From NCBI RefSeq assembly GCF_000002425.4, contig NC_037262.1, positions 8,947,100-9,011,099 of the forward strand: 64,000 bases of DNA. The letters run 5' to 3'. The first letter of the stretch is position 1, and each line of letters opens with the position of its first letter. The position numbers and the translations under genes were made by a program. The DNA comes from Physcomitrium patens (lineage: Eukaryota; Streptophyta; Bryopsida; Funariales; Funariaceae). Below the pieces are notes generated by a model. The model saw only the letters and a program-made list of their open reading frames with translations, was not told the DNA's origin and did not search any database. Positions 48,130 through 59,643 of the stretch are shown here, one piece after another.

Positions 48130-50571
48130 CTTCACAAGGCAAACAGTGCTTGTATTAAACGATATAATGCCTTTTGTACCCTGCATACCATATTTTCTTT
48201 GCTAGGTATTTCAAAGCCATGTGGTTGTGTGGCATAAACCTCTTCTTTTAGTTCTCCATAAAGAAATGTTGTTTTTACATCCACGTGGTATAATTTCCAA
48301 TTCTTTTGAGCTACAATCAATATCATTGCCCAAATGGTTGCTCATTTAACTACTAGTGTAAATGTTTTGTCATAATTGATTCCTTCTTTTTCTTCAAATC
48401 CTTGTGCCACAAGCCTCACTTTATGTTTTTGTAAAGATCCATTTGTATTGAATTTAGCCTTAAACATACACTTTGTGCACATAGCAGATTTGCTCAATGG
48501 GAGATTTATAAGAGACTAAGTTTCATTTTTGTATATAAATTTTATTTAATCTTGCATAACTTATATCCATCCTTTATTTTGTGCTACTTAATAATATGTT
48601 GTTGGTTATATATTTGATAGTATCATCATTCCTATAAAATGATCTTTCATCCATCCAAGAGGTCGCTTTGTCTACGTGCTTGTGTAACAATTGGTAGAAG
48701 TTAAGTCATGTTTTTCTTCAAATTTAAAGGATCTATGGTTTTGACAAAGGATATGTCATTGTTGATTTTAATATTAGGCCATTCATCAATTTCAATGTCC
48801 AAAGTGTAGCTAAAGTTAGATATATTTTGGTCTATATTTTATTATTGAAATTCAAATAGAGATGCATTTTTAGAAAGATTTTGTATTTCATTTTCAGGTT
48901 CTATTTCATCATCAATTTCTATATTCTCTTATAGATTGGATATATTTTGATAGATTTGTCTTTTGTTGAATTTTTTTTTACTTGTATTTCTAGTAATTTA
49001 TTATGATTTTAAACTTCTTCTATTGATATTTTTATAGTAATATTTTTGTTTGTAAAAATTTTCATCTTAAATTTTATTATAGTCTATAAATTTATTTTTT
49101 TCAAATATTACATCACTTGATACTATGATCTTCTTGAGGTGATGCAAATATATTGTATATCCTTTAGTATATTCATCATAGCTAATAAATATGCCAATAA
49201 TAGATCTTGGTCATAATTTATTTTTTATTTGGTGTCCAACATGTATATGTAATAAACATCCAAAGATTTTCAAGTGATGTAATTTTGGTCTAATTCTTGA
49301 GAATGCTTCTTCAAGTGATATATTTGACTTGTTTATTTTAGTATATAATCTATTAATAATATAAACTATAATTTTAATTACTTTAGGCCATAGATAGGTA
49401 GGTAATTTTTTTGATAATTGCATGCACCTTGCTTTGTCTAATATTGATCTATTCTCAAGGATATGAATCTCATAGAATTTTTTTTTTAATACACTCTCTT
49501 ATTACTTGAAAAGACTAAAAAATCATTCAAAGATGATAATATATTGAACTAGAATAGCTATTGCCAAAGACAAGAAGACTAGAAAGTCTTAAAACAAGAT
49601 TAAGGACTAGAAAGGTATTGACAAGAGTGAAGGAGGCTTCATTCTTGCTTCATATATACTCTCTGACTAAGGGCTATGTAATGATATTCTACAAGACCTC
49701 CAACATGTATTGACTTTGTTAGACATATGATTTAACTTGCAAGGCAAATTATCAATATATGTGCCATATAGTTAGCTTGTTTCACAAGCTACTAACATGT
49801 GTGTTACATGGCTAGCTTGTGGACCAAGTTTCCAACCTATCAATTAACTACAAATACATGTAAAGCAAAGCAGCATCTATGAAGCTTCTAGAAAGCTTTT
49901 TTAGAAGATATTATAAAATGAATCTTCTTTTATTTACATCTATTTAATCATATAGGTAATTACTAAAGTAAATATATATGTCCGTAACATCTATTTTTTC
50001 TTTCTATTAAATCATTTTGTTGAAGTGTATATGGTTGTATAAATTATCTAATAATTCCATTTTTTGTACAAAAATTTGAGAAGTTTTGTTCCATAAATTC
50101 TCTTCTATTATTGATTGTGAAACTCTTTATATATTTTCTACTTTATTTTTCTATCATATCCTTGAATTTTGAGAACTTATTAAATATTTGACTTTTTTCT
50201 TTAAGAAATTATATTCACAATTTTCTAGAATAGTCATCAAGAATAAAAAAAATATATTTTGTACCTGATAAGGATGTAATTGATAAAGGACCACATAAAT
50301 TTGCATGTATCAGTTCTAATATTTTTTTTTCTCTTGTTGCACCTTCTTTGGATGTTCAATTTCTTGTTTATTTTCTTCCAAATTAATGTTGTCAAATTAA
50401 TTTATCTACTTTAGTTTTAAGTATTCTTTCATTGTCTAATATCATTGTTTTATGTAATCTTGCATGATCAAGACAACAATGCCATAATTAAGAATCTTGC
50501 TCATATTTTTTCTTAAATATGCCCTTTAAATATTTTGTTTATATATTTGAAGAGGATCCATAATTATATTT

Positions 50572-50610
<39 letters not shown>

Positions 50611-51823
50611 CTAATCTTGGTATATATTGATATAGTATATGATATGTCTTTAGTATGTATCAATGTCTTTATTAAGTATCAATATAATATATGCTATTTC
50701 AAATTGATCTTATATAAAAGTATTATGTTGGTTAACCTTATTCTGTTTGAATATTCTTTTATCTACAATTTTTGTAACTAATATTATTCATGTTGACAAA
50801 CTCTTTGTCATCAACCAATTTTTTTTTTTAAAGGTAGTTGTAATAGATTTTGATTATTGCTTGCTATATTTTTGATATTTGTTAATTTTGATATAAAGTC
50901 TACGCAATTAGTATCATTGGTTGTCTTTAATAAATTTCAAGATAAAGTAGTTGTGTTTTTTATGTTTAGTTAATAGAGCTTAGATTTTGAATCCCAATAA
51001 CCAAGGATGTATATTTTTTGAGGGTCCAAATCTTTTAACGTAATACAAAGTTCTTTTCTAAATATCAAGATCCAATTGTTGTTTTGTACAAAATGTCCAA
51101 TTGATAAGAGGTTTTGTATCAAAATAGAAACATAGAGTACATTTAATAGTTTTATTTTGTCATTGTTTTCAAAAAATTGAACATAACTTCTTCTTTTTAC
51201 GAAATGATTTCTACCATCTGCTGTTGCTATAGTTTTCTATTTGAGAGAGTTTTTCATATGTGAAAAGACTCCCTAATCTTCGAAGAAGTGTCTCAAGGCA
51301 CCACTATTAATAACCTAATCTTTTTCTTGTGATACTATTGACAAAACATGAGAGACATTGTGAATTTCAATATGTGAAGGAAATCTATTAGTAGATACGT
51401 GATTTGCTCTCTGTGGTTGTCCATACTTATTCATTGGTTTAGAAGCTCAACAATACCTTGCTAAATGCCCCAGTTTGCTAGGCAACTCATTGATTTCATT
51501 CAAGTCATTCAGCAAGTTGTATACATGAAGACAAATACTATTGTATTTTTTGTCATCTTGAGATTTTTTCACTTATCCAATATTCTCATCACATTTGCTA
51601 TTACTATCATTGAATATATATTTGTTAGGATTTTCCAAGCCATAGCAGGGTCAGAAATATCAAGGATATAGGGTTTTACCATTTCTGATAAAGATAGCCG
51701 AAAGAATTCCATGGCCTGCGTTCTTCGTCTGCGGAAGATTTCTTGTTCTTCTTTCGTTAAACCAGTTTTCGAGGCAGAGTCATCCGCTTGATAAGCACTT
51801 CCTATTTCTTCTCTCTCCATCAA
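48130..51823 (-). pseudogene. gag-pol remnants of the copia element
   Basis: Read on the minus strand. 51823-51569: gag segment of about 80 codons with the typical phrase AWKILTNIYS. About 51330-51240: protease region VINSGALRHF, where the active-site Asp of the D-S-G-A motif is Asn. 49423-49211: integrase tail (LPTYLWPKVIKIIVYIINRL, KIFGCLLHIHV). 48326-48132: start of the reverse transcriptase ([28 protein letters not shown]), cut off before the YVDD box. Stops and frame breaks occur throughout, and the reading is also split by the gypsy solo LTR. Not functional. Confidence 0.88.
49453..49989 (-). mobile_element. Solo LTR of the chromovirus family, nested in the copia element
   Basis: 537 bp on the minus strand, matching the LTRs at 34296-34844 and 41317-41865 end to end with many differences. 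It starts TGTTACGG and ends TTGAGA. A perfect 5-bp target duplication TCTAT flanks it (49448-49452 and 49990-49994), so a whole element inserted here and then recombined between its LTRs, leaving one. Confidence 0.92.
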
Positions 51824-52064
51824 GACTGAGCTCGATGAGGTGCTACTGACTTATGGTGAAGCATCCTTGTTTTGATCCTTCTGTGTTGTTTTGCTCGAAA
51901 CCACCACGTCCTACAAGTCTTCATGTTCCAGCATGCTCCAAATCGTGCTGCTCTACATCTTGTAGTTATCGGGTCCTGCAAGCATCTTAGAAGTTGCAAT
52001 AATTGAGTCCATCGATCCCATAGTTCACTCTCGTAGTTTCAGCTCTCTCTCTCACACATTGTTC

Positions 52065-52076
52065 GCTCTAATACCA
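52065..52076 (-). other. Primer-binding site of the copia element
   Basis: On the minus strand this reads TGGTATTAGAGC. The classic copia primer site, complementary to the 3' end of initiator-Met tRNA, is TGGTATCAGAGC, so a single C-to-T change separates them. It directly follows the CA end of the LTR. Confidence 0.85.
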
Positions 52077-52282
52077 TGTTGATTCTCGCTTTATTGAGCA
52101 AGGTCACGAAATGGAAAGAAGTCAGCATACAATACCAATGACCCACAGTGTTATATAATTCACAGCAAGTGTAAAAATCACTGAACACAAAGATTAACCC
52201 CGAACGCAGTTGATGTCTATACCTTGGTTGGTTCTATCCGATGGGGCGGCGATCCAGCAGGTTTAATATGTTCAACTCAATA
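52077..52282 (-). repeat. 5' LTR of the copia element, internally deleted
   Basis: 206 bp against 368 bp for the 3' LTR. Its outer end matches the target duplication at 52283 and its inner end abuts the tRNA primer site. Because LTRs are identical at insertion, the missing 162 bp were lost here afterwards, or gained in the other copy. Confidence 0.9.
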
Positions 52283-52931
52283 CATTTTATGCCCTCACAT
52301 GGCAAGAATGATTCTCAAATATTTTTGAACATGAGGTGAACTTGGTATGTAAGGAAAGTTTGAAATTCCATTGTCATACAAGGAAGGTAGCCATGTTGCA
52401 CATACTGGTTTACTGCAGGTTGAAACACCTCATGTACCCTAGAGTCCCTTAGAAATCGAGGCATTTCATGAAATTTCCTGCCTTGGTTGAAATTATAAAA
52501 GGGTTCAGAAAACTCTATTGAGCAACGCGTTTTCTAACTGAGATTGTGCATCCAACGGAACTGACCCCGAATGAATTTGAACACAGGGTGAACTTGGCTC
52601 GATCAGTTACACAAGCATAAGCCCCAGATTTGCTAGCAGAAAATTGCTAGTAATTGAGTTTTCACACAATTCAATCAAATTGCAAAGGTCTCAAATTCCA
52701 TAAGACAATACTATGCTCATATGTCAGGGTGGACACAATCTCTCAAGGTATTGCATCAGCACTTAAAACTCTCATGGTCGAGTTTTCCAAAAAGGAATTA
52801 GGTCATTGTAGCTGAAGACCATCTCAGTGTATCTTAATATGCGAGCAGGTCTGCTTCAGAGAGGAAATGGCGTCCAATTTCAAATTTTACACACAACCTG
52901 TTACCTATTCATTTAGTAGATGGAGGAGAAC
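52283..52931. other. Short spacer, probable 3' flank of the next gene
   Basis: Gene-like composition after the copia target duplication, with no coding frame. It probably includes the 3' untranslated region of the minus-strand gene ending at 52932. Confidence 0.5.
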
Positions 52932-54940
52932 CTAAAACGGTGGAACAGCCATCAACATATCCCAGGCGATCTTAACATGGTTGGTCATCCATTGGAATGA
53001 AGGGACGTAATTTGCGACTATGCCCAGAAATCTTGCCACAGCAACCGCCGTCATCTACAAAACACACAAAATAGAAGTAAATGCATAAACTAAATAAATC
53101 TGTAACCAGGAATCTTGAACAATGGGTAGCTCAGTAAAATGGACTCTCGACTTCCAAAGCGTGACAGCTCGTCTACACAAGTTCCAGCAAGTCCGCAAAT
53201 TTGTGTGCAAGTGTATGAAACTACACTATCATGGCATCTTCGGCGTAAATTGCAACCAGCAGCATCTTGAAATCTTGCAAACAAAGGAGATACCACATGA
53301 GAGCAGACATGTTGTCATAGCTGGTATAATCTTCGAGACATAAAAATTAGGGCTCAGCAACTGACCACTTTCCATTGTCGGGCAAAAAAGGCATGAAGCT
53401 CTTCCCACACTTGAACCTTCAAAATGGCCACCCTCTTCAAATCTGTGGGATCCACTTGCAGCATGCTGATAATCGGCTTCCTTAGATTGAATGCCAACCA
53501 TGAAATCACAAGGTAATCCAAAGCATAGAGCGATTGCATCATTTTCCTCAACGCAGGTGCATTGGTAGAAAAGACAGCCACAGTTGTCTCTAATATGCGA
53601 ACCAAGCCGAAGAACGTAAATGCAAACACTAGGTATTTGATGTCGATGGCGATGCGTGCTAGCTGAACATGTTGCATTGTAAGCTCTGTGGCTGACCATT
53701 GGTGCACGGCTTCCACTCCATCTTGCTTTTCGATCATGGAAGTACGTAGCTGTAGTACCACCGGCTCCGACTGGTTTTGACCAATTTTCAGTAAGCCAAT
53801 CACTCCCTGAACGTTGTTCACAACAAACTGCATGCCAGCATCTCTAATCTTCATTATGATCTTCTTTCCTGTTTTGATTGAAAAAAGAGAGGTTCCGATT
53901 TCCTTCAACTCTATCTCATCGCCGGATAACTGGAATTCTGTCACGTCCTCTACCGCCTCTTCTGTCACCTCGGATGTGAATTCAGAGGAATCAGAATCTC
54001 GCTCATTTTCCTGTGAGTGCTCTGCCTCCATATTTGCATCTGCACGCAGGCTAATACTACCTCCTGCGTCAGCTGCTGACATTTTGCTGCGCATACGTAA
54101 TGTCTTCGGAACAGCTGCATTTTGCCGAAACTGAGGCCATGAACCAGATGATCCGAGGCGCAATCGCGGCAAGTGTCTTATCCGCAAACTTTTACCAAAT
54201 TTCCTTCGGGTGCTAGAGGTCTGCATCCAGGTCGAGGGAAACGTAACTGCCGCAGCATTGAAGGAGACAGAACTCTTTCTCGAACTTACGCACGCTCCGG
54301 ACTTCCAATAGATGTAACTCTTCCATGGGAACTTCAGACCAGAATCCATCCTCCTCGTTGCCAAACTCTTCCTTGAGTGGCTTCACCGATCCACGGCATT
54401 CATGTTTATTAATTCGTACTGCATAGGAATTCTGCGGGAACCAAAAGAAATGCATACAACTCGAGCTATAAGCATCAATTACTCCTCAGCCTGAAAAGTT
54501 TCTTAAATGACTAGCAAGAACCAAATTTCTAATTATAATATTCAGCGCTCATTATTTCACTCCACAGACACACTACAAACTAGCTCTGAAACGAAATCTT
54601 CAGTAAGTAGCGAGCGGGCACGAAGTACTAACCTCGTTGTAAGCCACTTTCTCGATAGCGCAGAATTGATACACCTTCCTGTTCCAAAATGAAATAAATG
54701 CATTCACCACTTCGAATTTCAACAAGTAATCCTCCCCACCATCCCTATCTCCCCAACAGGACATTCACAGAGAAATCAATACTGATTACCCGCCAAAATC
54801 TTGAAAGGATCCTAAACCCACCTTCACAACTGAGTGCAACAAGAGAGAATTGCTATTAATTAGCCTGCGCTTGAAATTACTAACCTGAAATTTTCGTAAG
54901 TCGCGAAGTTTTTGCTACTCTCCACACTGGCATTTCCCAT
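52932..54940 (-). CDS. Probable organelle-targeted membrane protein, unknown function
   Basis: Five exons join in phase: 54885-54940, 54633-54678, 54294-54431, 53366-54220 and 52932-53054, giving at least 405 residues. Residues 80-125 are Arg-rich, residues 140-190 strongly acidic (EFTSEVTEEAVEDVTEF), and residues 274-296 form a hydrophobic segment (YLVFAFTFFGLVRIL) with a second weaker one at 312-326, so the C-terminal part is probably membrane-bound. The start is uncertain: 54940 is the first in-frame ATG, but the frame stays open upstream to 55159 with a basic, Ser/Leu-rich sequence lacking acids, like a plastid or mitochondrial transit peptide, and without an ATG before a stop. A further 5' exon may carry the true start. 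Exon 3 has a GTGCGT donor. I do not recognise the family. It faces the plus-strand gene at 55728 head to head. Confidence 0.75.
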
Positions 54941-55727
54941 CACAGAGCACCGCAACTGCCAAAATCGAATCAGCGACAAAAACCTCAAGGTGGAGCCACC
55001 AAGCAGTCGGTCCCTGGCAGAGCAGGTGACAAGGCTGCTACGTGACACTACGCTACCGGTGCATGCCAGAAAAGTGGGAAAAGATACTCTGTTCTTTTTT
55101 AACACATCTCGCACATGCAACCAATTTCTGCCGCAAATCGATTGAAACAATGCTGCCACCTTCCCTTGCTATGAATCTTCCACTGGGAGGCGTAGTTCAC
55201 CCACAAGCCCAATTCAGCTATCACCGATGAATAACCGACGCAACATTGCATCTGACAAAAGAATGACGAAAGTAGTGACTAGATGATGAGCAATACCTGA
55301 AGCTTCTGACCTGCTCGCCTCTTCGTCGGAGGTCGTATCCCCCGAACCGATACTTCGATGGGCGGGTATTCTGCATCGAAATACAATATCTTAATGTCGT
55401 TTGAACACATAGTTTAGTTCACAGCGATGCTTTCGATGGTTTCCGTTCAACTGTGTACGTTTACGCGATGATTCATGTAGCAAATTGTGTTGCTGATTAG
55501 GGTTTGATTGAGGTGCAAGGAGAGGTGGTAGAGTTGATGGATTTTACGAGCGGTGATGGAGTCTAGTGTGTTGTTAGGGATTTTCTCACGCTCTGGTATA
55601 GGGGTTGTTTGCGAGTATAAATTTGGGAGATATTCATTCACAGTGCAGAACCAGGTGATGGTTGTAGGTTTCTGAGACTTAAAAGATTTTTAATTTTTTT
55701 ACTAAGAGGTTTATTTGATCTGGGTCC
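54941..55727. promoter_or_regulatory. Shared upstream region of two divergent genes
   Basis: The minus-strand gene begins at 54940 or a little upstream (up to about 55230 if a 5' exon exists), and the plus-strand gene begins at 55728. The 0.5-0.8 kb between them must hold both promoters. No TATA-like box or known operator was identified with confidence. Confidence 0.5.
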
Positions 55728-57902
55728 ATGGTGTCCTTGTATTTACAAAAGCCTCCTGGCGTGGAGGTTAGCAATGACGAAGATGCCAAACGGAGGAGAG
55801 AGTGGCTGGAAAGCATTGGAGCTGTGTTGCAGAGGGTGGTGGGAGTTGAAGCTCGGATGTGGCTTATTACTACCCTATCATTATTAGAGGTTCCTTCTCA
55901 CGTACAGGTGGAATGCTTTTTCGACCTATTGCAAAATTCGATGCGGGATAGTGTGAAACGTAGAGAAGAGAATGCAGAAGGTAAGAGACTTTGCTTTAAG
56001 ATTCCGCTTTCGCGAATTAGGGTACTTTGGGAAGGATGCAGCAAATTTTAAATTCGTTGCTCTTCTAGACCCGGCAACTAGGAATTCCGATTGTCGACGA
56101 AACATTTAATATGAAGCGCCGTGAAGTTTTCATCTTCTGTTCACACACCAGTCAAGGCACTGGATGGTGATCGGTTTTTTACTTGGGCTACTTCATCTTC
56201 TGTACCTAAAATGATCACGGCCCGCGTCTTCGCCAGGTCCTTTGGAGCTTCAATTCACAAGGATGCTTTGTGAAAATAGACCTCGAATTGCAGCGAAGTT
56301 GATTGCCGACGACAGCAGCATTTTTAAGAGGCTATTTTCAGGTCTGCTTTTAGTGCTTCACTAACCATACGTGTTGGATTGAATTTCGTATTGAAATGTT
56401 GATAAAGAGTATGCGTGCAGTAATCGACATTTTCTACCTTTCAACATGGGTCAAGTATATTTAGTTCGGGTTCTCTAGTGCTGTTCCGCGTGCTCACTAT
56501 TTCGTAATTTTTTTACAGACAATCCGAAAAACATTCTGCTGTGGTTCGGTAAATTTGCGGGCGCTGGACAAACTGAGCATCAACAAGGAGCCCGTGCACT
56601 CGCAAATTATGCTTTTAGAAACCGTGACCTATGTTGGCATCTTCTTGAATGGGAAGGGAAGCATGCGCAAGCACCTTCAACGGTTGCTGCTAAGCCGCAT
56701 TACTTCTTAGAGCTTGATGTTGTTAACACTGTCCAGAACTTTTTGGAAGATGAACCTGAGTTTTGGCGGTCGGATGAGTTTAGGGATTCCTTGAAAGATG
56801 GCGAATTCTTGTCCATTGATATCATGTTTTTTGCAAAGGTGATGGTGAAGAAGTTGGCTAGCGACATAGATAGTGCTTTGGACACCTGGAAGGTTCTGAA
56901 GAACTATATAAGAGATGAGTCATTTTCAATATTGTGTCAGCAGCTACTCCATGTTGCTAGCGACGACAAGCTGCTAATGTTCGTAAATCATTTGGGATCA
57001 GACCTTCCGCGTGGTTACAAGAAAGATGGCAAAAACGGCAATACTAATTTGGACAGAGCAGTTAGGAGCTGGATGGAGGTTTTATCTTTTGCTGGTATGC
57101 AGTGGAAAAGTTTGGTGGAACCTATGTTTTGTAATGCGTGCATAAATCATGGGCGAAATCTTCTGCGCGCATTACATCAAGAGGAACATGAAGAAGATGC
57201 TAATTTTTTGAAGCAGCTCATTAACAACAGAACCAACGACGAGGAAAAAGAACACTGGGCTCTTAAAGTCAAAATATCAAGGATGGATAAAGCAAGTGTT
57301 TGTAGATATATAGCCCTAGAGGCCTGGGTATTATTCTATCAGTTATCAAGCTCTGCTGGTACCAATTTTGAAGCCGTGCTGAATGAAAGTGGAATTCAGT
57401 TCCGACATCATTCTCCGGCAAAGGATGTCAGAAACAGGAAGAGGAATAGGAAAAGTAGTAAACGTCCAAGGAAAAGAAAACAAAAGAGACGTCGCTCGAT
57501 TGATGCAGATGATAGTGACGACGAGTCATCCGACGACATTGAATTGTCAAACCCGGAGATTTTCTCGAAAGACGAGCAGGATTGGCGGGTCTCTATTGAC
57601 AACTACAGCTTAACTTGGACAAGGGTATGCTACCTTCAGTTGTTCTACTGTTTTGAGCTGCAGGACTAATTGCTAATAATGGCTTTCCTGATCCTCATCC
57701 TTCATGTTCCTTACGGTTTCATATGGAACTCTTCTATGGCATAGTTGTGTCTTGCTTTGAATGTATTTTCTCGGATCAAAGCTGCCACTTGTTTATTTCT
57801 TATAAAGATTTTCTGGCTATTGTGTCCCTACAGGCAGATCTTGCGGAGTATCTGACAGGATTTGCTGTGCAAGGATGGTTGGATTGGCTGAGTAAATCAT
57901 GA
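55728..57902 (+). CDS. Protein with basic nuclear-localisation tract and acidic tail, unknown function
   Basis: Four exons join in phase: 55728-55980, 56237-56341, 56519-57624, 57834-57902, giving 510 residues with the stop at 57902. ATG at 55728 is the first in frame after a stretch with stops. Residues 1-400 are predicted mainly helical, with several Trp-rich helices such as ILLWFGKFAG and WHLLEWEGKHAQ. Near residues 425-448 lies a strongly basic cluster (RNRKRNRK, KRPRKRKQKRRR), which looks like a nuclear-localisation signal, followed directly by an acidic Asp/Ser cluster (DADDSDDESSDD). The short last exon ends GWLDWLSKS. I do not recognise the family and see no catalytic motif; a nuclear role is inference from the basic cluster. 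Splice sites are consensus, for example GTAAGA and TTACAG. Confidence 0.85.
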
Positions 57903-59643
57903 CTTTGCTCGCAGCACGAACATATGTTAAGAACACAATCCATTGGCGCAATACATGACGTTTCTATGCCAAGCTCATTTTCTTCCTGAAATAGCTGGCA
58001 TTTTTCCTGCGCTTGAGGATATTGGTGAGTTGATGATCACCCCTACATGTTGGTGGGTCATCTATCTAGTTGCTTTTGTAATTCCTGGGGTGCGGGTGTA
58101 ATTGTGTAGAATTGATGTGGCTTCTGGAGTCTGAAATAACACCTGCAGGCTCACAAAGCCGAACCGGGATTCTGGTTGGGAGATTTATTGACGTGTTGCT
58201 TTAAAACTCGAGTAGGATGTTCCCAGACAGCGGCATTACAAGAACGCCTAATTTCTTTAAAATACTTTGAACCAGTTCTGAGAGACGCACCGAAAGAGGC
58301 TTCTATCCGCACCTACCACCTGACTCATCATCTATATTTTGTTGTTATGAAGTGAGTTGTCCACTCCATCTCTTAGTCAATCATCATGTAGATGCTAGGA
58401 CATTGCAACTTAATTAAAGAACGCTATGACTTCGATGTAAAGAGTAAATACACGCATCTCTATTCGCTGTTAAGATGTGATCTAGAGCAATCCCTCGCAA
58501 CCGGTATGTAGGAAAATACAGTTGCACGAAGCACTGACTAGTGCAAATTTCCTGTTACAGGTGCATTAATCCGCTGTCGAAAGGCGTTGGTGCACCATGT
58601 TACTAGGCTTTTATTTGTAATGACTCAAAGTTTTAAAAGAAGAATTATTTTATTGCCTTCCATGAATTGGAAACAAATTATGTAGTTACCAGCTACTGTG
58701 CGTCATTCTAATGACGACTGTGGAATCACATACGTCTCGAATTTCGTCTTTTTGGTTTTTTGCTCAATGTTGTTGCTATTCAAATATTTCCGTTATCAAT
58801 GTTATGCCAGAATGACCGACATATTCCAATGGGATCAGGTGAGTTAGGATCTGGTTTTCTTGTACAGATTCGGGTTGGTTTTCCTGCCGGTGCATTCTTT
58901 TCGCTGGTTCAGTAATTGCTAAATTTCTTGTATTGTCGAATAGGTGCTTAAAAATTTTGGTCCACTATTTTCTGTTCTGTGAGATAGTCCTAGAATGGAA
59001 TGAAATGAAATCAGGATTGGCTTCAGCATCAGCTCTTAGAAACAAATGTAGAACTTTTAACAAAGGAGTGATATCTGAAATAGAGTAACACTGAAGAAAG
59101 AAATGGTCATTGCACTCAAGAAATGATCACGCTTTGAAAGCCGTTTCATGTGAAAGTTTGATTCCGGTTAAAGTGTTGCACTTGGTACTAGAGTACCCAA
59201 GACAGCCATCAGATGAATGGGAATTGTGCTCACTTAACATTTTAAAAAATTCTCTACATTAGAATGGAGTTCCTGCTAATTGTGTTCAAGAGCTGTTGAT
59301 CTTATTTAGAAGGTAAATTTTAGCTAAACAATAGATAACTGGTCCTAATCTACCTACCAACTAAAACATCTTTTAGCGTCAGGGCTCGGTTTTGGAGAGT
59401 AGCACATTTTAGTCATCTAGAAACGGGCAGTGAAGTCGTTAATGGGCTGCGATCTTTCACTGGGTACATCCTCTTGTTGAATCTGGGCACATGTTTGGGT
59501 GATTTGTGTGAAAAGGGCTGCAAAACATGAAATTTTTCCTGGGTTAGCAATCTTTTATGCAGATTCAGTGCTTTGATTTATAAAAGTACAATTGAAGAAA
59601 GCTAGAATTACCAACGTTCTTGCGATACTGATAACAGACTGAT
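57903..59643. other. Intergenic DNA
   Basis: Moderate composition with no open frame of note on either strand. The first few hundred bases should include the 3' untranslated region of the plus-strand gene, and the last part that of the minus-strand ORF ending at 59644. Confidence 0.5.

Larger units (their letters stand above)
47355..52282 (-). mobile_element. Ty1/copia LTR retrotransposon, decayed and internally deleted
   Basis: Element of 4928 bp on the minus strand, bounded by a perfect 5-bp target duplication CATTT (47350-47354 and 52283-52287). LTRs: 52077-52282 (5') and 47355-47722 (3'). Next to the 5' LTR, 52065-52076 reads TGGTATTAGAGC on the minus strand, one base off the copia-type site complementary to initiator-Met tRNA. 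A purine tract (minus strand, 47723-47738) precedes the 3' LTR. Domain order gag, protease, integrase, reverse transcriptase is that of copia. Most of the reverse transcriptase and all of RNase H are missing, since only about 400 bp separate the start of the reverse transcriptase from the 3' LTR. A gypsy solo LTR has inserted at 49453-49989. Confidence 0.92.
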
